From: Glandiceps talaboti
Taxonomy: Eukaryota > Hemichordata > Enteropneusta > Spengelidae
Direction of reading: 5' to 3'
NCBI RefSeq assembly: GCF_964340395.1
Contig: NC_135552.1
Coordinates: 12,895,194-12,959,193, forward strand
Length of the DNA: 64,000 nucleotides
This document shows, in pieces, positions 61,832 through 64,000 of this stretch (its first letter is position 1; every line of letters begins with the position of its first letter). Made by a program: the position numbers and the translations under genes. The notes beneath the pieces are model-generated. The model was not told where the DNA came from. It did no database searches and saw nothing but the letters and a program-made list of their open reading frames with translations.

Positions 61832-63020
61832 TTGATCACTACTTGTAAGTCATGAGACTTGATTAGTTTTGCATACAATGCAAACTGAGTATCAAGACTA
61901 GTTTCAGATCCACTATAATTCACTGATATGCTCATGTGGTCAAACAAAATGCAATGGGTTTGTTTATACACGCAATGATTTTGTGTGTGGAGAGAGATAA
62001 TAATGTAGACATCACATATTTATTTGAGTCCGAAATATGTTGAAAGTAAACAAGGCAGACATACGACAAGTGCCCCCTCATACATCAATAAAGTGCTTTG
62101 AATACATTATTTGATACAGATAAAAGTATGGCTGAATAGAATATAATACAGAAATAATATAGAAGTGTTGAATACTACGTTCTATGTTCGATCATTATAT
62201 TGGCCCCTTTTGTGTAGCGTCTATGATTCAATACTAACAAGAATGACGAATATTACGTGCATAGTACTATGTTCTATCTCAGACCACCAAACGTGTCTGA
62301 GTTTCTGTGGATAACGTTTTCATAATCATGACCTTGATCATGTAACAACACTTATTTGATCAACCTATATTCTGGTTCACTGGAGTATATGAAACGTTCA
62401 ACAATCTCAAAAATATTTTTAATTTAAGTTGCAAAAAGCCACAATTTAATATAATGTAGCTAAATGTAAATTGGTCCCAAGTATTTTTAGATTCATTATT
62501 TCATATTGAGTCATCATCCATGGCAATTATCTGAATAAAGATTTCATCTCTGAATATTTACCACTGATAATATATGATATATAACTCATATAACACGCAT
62601 AAAGACTAACTTGTAAAAAACAGCACACGTACATGAGAACAACATGAAGTCTGGTAAAGCCAAGAACATCTGTCAATATGGTTCTGTTAAAATGAAATAC
62701 ATTTACAAGATTTAGAAATGTCTTTACAATACACTGTTTATACTTCAATTTGCCTTTGTAATATTAAACATCATGCAGTTCAGATTTTCAACTGTCTTTC
62801 AATTTCTCAACGTGAAAACTTCAAATTTAATTAACATTTTTGCTGAAATACGTTTGTTCTCCGTCATTATATTTGTACGTATGATCTATCACATTAAAAT
62901 CAGAATCAAGTGTAGTTAATAATAATATACATTGATAACACTAGAATATATATGGAAATCTGCTGACAACTTAATTGGTCACATCCCTGCTCGAAAGTGT
63001 GAAAACGCACTGTTAAAATC

Positions 63021-64000
63021 TCAAATATTTGCAACTCTGTTAACTCTGTTCTCTGATCTCAATGCAACTTTCAATTTCTCCCAGAAAAGTCTCTGACCAA
63101 CTTCATTTTCAGTCCATTTAATATATTTCTGGGTTAGCAACATCTTTCGTAAAATTCGTGGCATGACATTATCAGGAATTTCATGTAACAACGCAAGGAG
63201 GAGAAGATTTCTCTTCTGTCGAAATAAATGATCTTGAGCCATTCTCATCTCAAAATAACACCACTCACTTTGTGCAAAGCCAGGTGACAGTATCAACATA
63301 GTTTTGTGACTTGTCTCTATACTTTCAAGAATGTTGTCAAAGATATCAATACCTGGCATGAAATCACGTTCATGAAGACAGAGTTTGAAATTAGGTGGAT
63401 CAATATTTTCCAAATGAGGAAGTAATTGCTGCATGACCCAATCTCTGTCATTTTCATTGTAACAAACAAATGCATCATATCTGATATTCAATGGCTGCTC
63501 CTCATCATTGACTTGGAGTTGATAACCACCTCGCTTTAGTTTGATGAGGAAACAACCATAGCGTATATACCAACGAAAATGAACACAAAGTCCAATACAA
63601 ATTGCTGAAAAGGCAAAACTACAATTAACAGGTACTGAAATCATAAATGCTAGATTACATTTCCATCCAAAGGTCAAAGTTGAAATAGACTTTCCATTCA
63701 TGTTGTATGGATCTGCACATTTTATATCAGATGGTTGAACTTTAACTTTTCTGTCAGTTTTCATCCATTCCACAAAATCTTTCATCTTGCATTTTGAGCA
63801 GTCTAAATGATTATTCTTAAATGTAAAAGTTGTCAAATTATGCTACTTTTTCAGAGCTTGTGTGTTGATTTCACTGATTTTTGTGTTCACAAGACTGAGT
63901 GCCGTTAAATGTTTGAAATTTGGCAGCAGGTCCACCATGAATTTATTAGTCAGGTCTTGTACATCAGTCAGAGACAGTTCTTTTACATTTGGGAATAACT
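63021..64000 (-). pseudogene. Toll-like receptor H, nonsense codon, cut by the window edge
   Basis: Sister of TLR F. The frame is open from the stop at 63021 up to codon TAG at 63843-63845, where TLR F has TTG (Leu) in KKLHNLTTF. Upstream of the TAG the reading frame continues with normal LRR sequence ([17 protein letters not shown]) to the window edge, so a single T-to-A type change is the break. The portion seen has the C-terminal cap, a transmembrane segment ([15 protein letters not shown]) and a full TIR with RDFMPG and RLFWEKL. The rest of the gene lies past 64000. Confidence 0.85.

Larger units (their letters stand above)
51984..64000. repeat. Tandem duplication of about 11.8 kb, copy 2 (TLR G, TLR H), continues past the window
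   Basis: Sister of 40177-51983. It contains TLR G (sister of E) and TLR H (sister of F) and runs off the right edge. Confidence 0.93.

Overview
The window is animal (metazoan) nuclear DNA. It has GT-AG introns with consensus splice sites, AT-rich spacers, many (GT)n/(AC)n tracts, minisatellites, foldback elements, and remnants of non-LTR (LINE) and Penelope-like retroelements. The gene content is one conserved host gene with a vertebrate orthologue (CCDC47) plus a tandem family of intronless Toll-like receptors (TLRs). This points to a marine invertebrate with an expanded TLR repertoire, such as an echinoderm, hemichordate, amphioxus or a lophotrochozoan. The sequence alone does not let me name the species.

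Layout. At 673-819 (minus) is the last coding exon of a gene I do not recognise. A foldback MITE with a perfect 9-bp target duplication sits at 1409-1875. From 2079 to about 38250 (plus) runs CCDC47, split into 13 coding exons that join in frame to 474 codons. Its seventh intron (7393-34315, 26.9 kb) contains four complete TLR genes, all on the opposite strand: A 8635-11526, B 16345-19251, C 21396-24302 and D 26431-29334. The intron also holds a 64-bp satellite of about 33 copies (31615-33775) and a shorter inverted array of the same unit (31003-31260). Past the CCDC47 3' end, the same minus-strand TLR family continues: E 43150-46056, F 50576-51983 (5'-truncated), G 55516-58422 and H 63021-64000 (cut by the window edge and carrying a nonsense codon).

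Two nested scales of recent tandem duplication shaped the cluster. TLR B plus its upstream spacer (16345-21395) is repeated as TLR C plus spacer (21396-26430). A unit of about 11.8 kb (40177-51983, with E and F) is repeated from 51984 to the window end (with G and H). The junction of the second duplication cuts through TLR F and removes its N-terminal half.

How the genes work. CCDC47 belongs to the ER multipass-translocon machinery. The TLRs are single-pass receptors with a signal peptide, leucine-rich repeats, one C-terminal cysteine cap, a transmembrane segment and a TIR domain, and are expected to signal through TIR adaptors. Nothing in the sequence shows a functional link between the two. 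The shared locus, with TLR transcription antisense to the CCDC47 pre-mRNA, is the most unusual aspect. The TIR halves are nearly uniform while the ectodomains differ, and blocks are shared in mosaic fashion, which suggests gene conversion.
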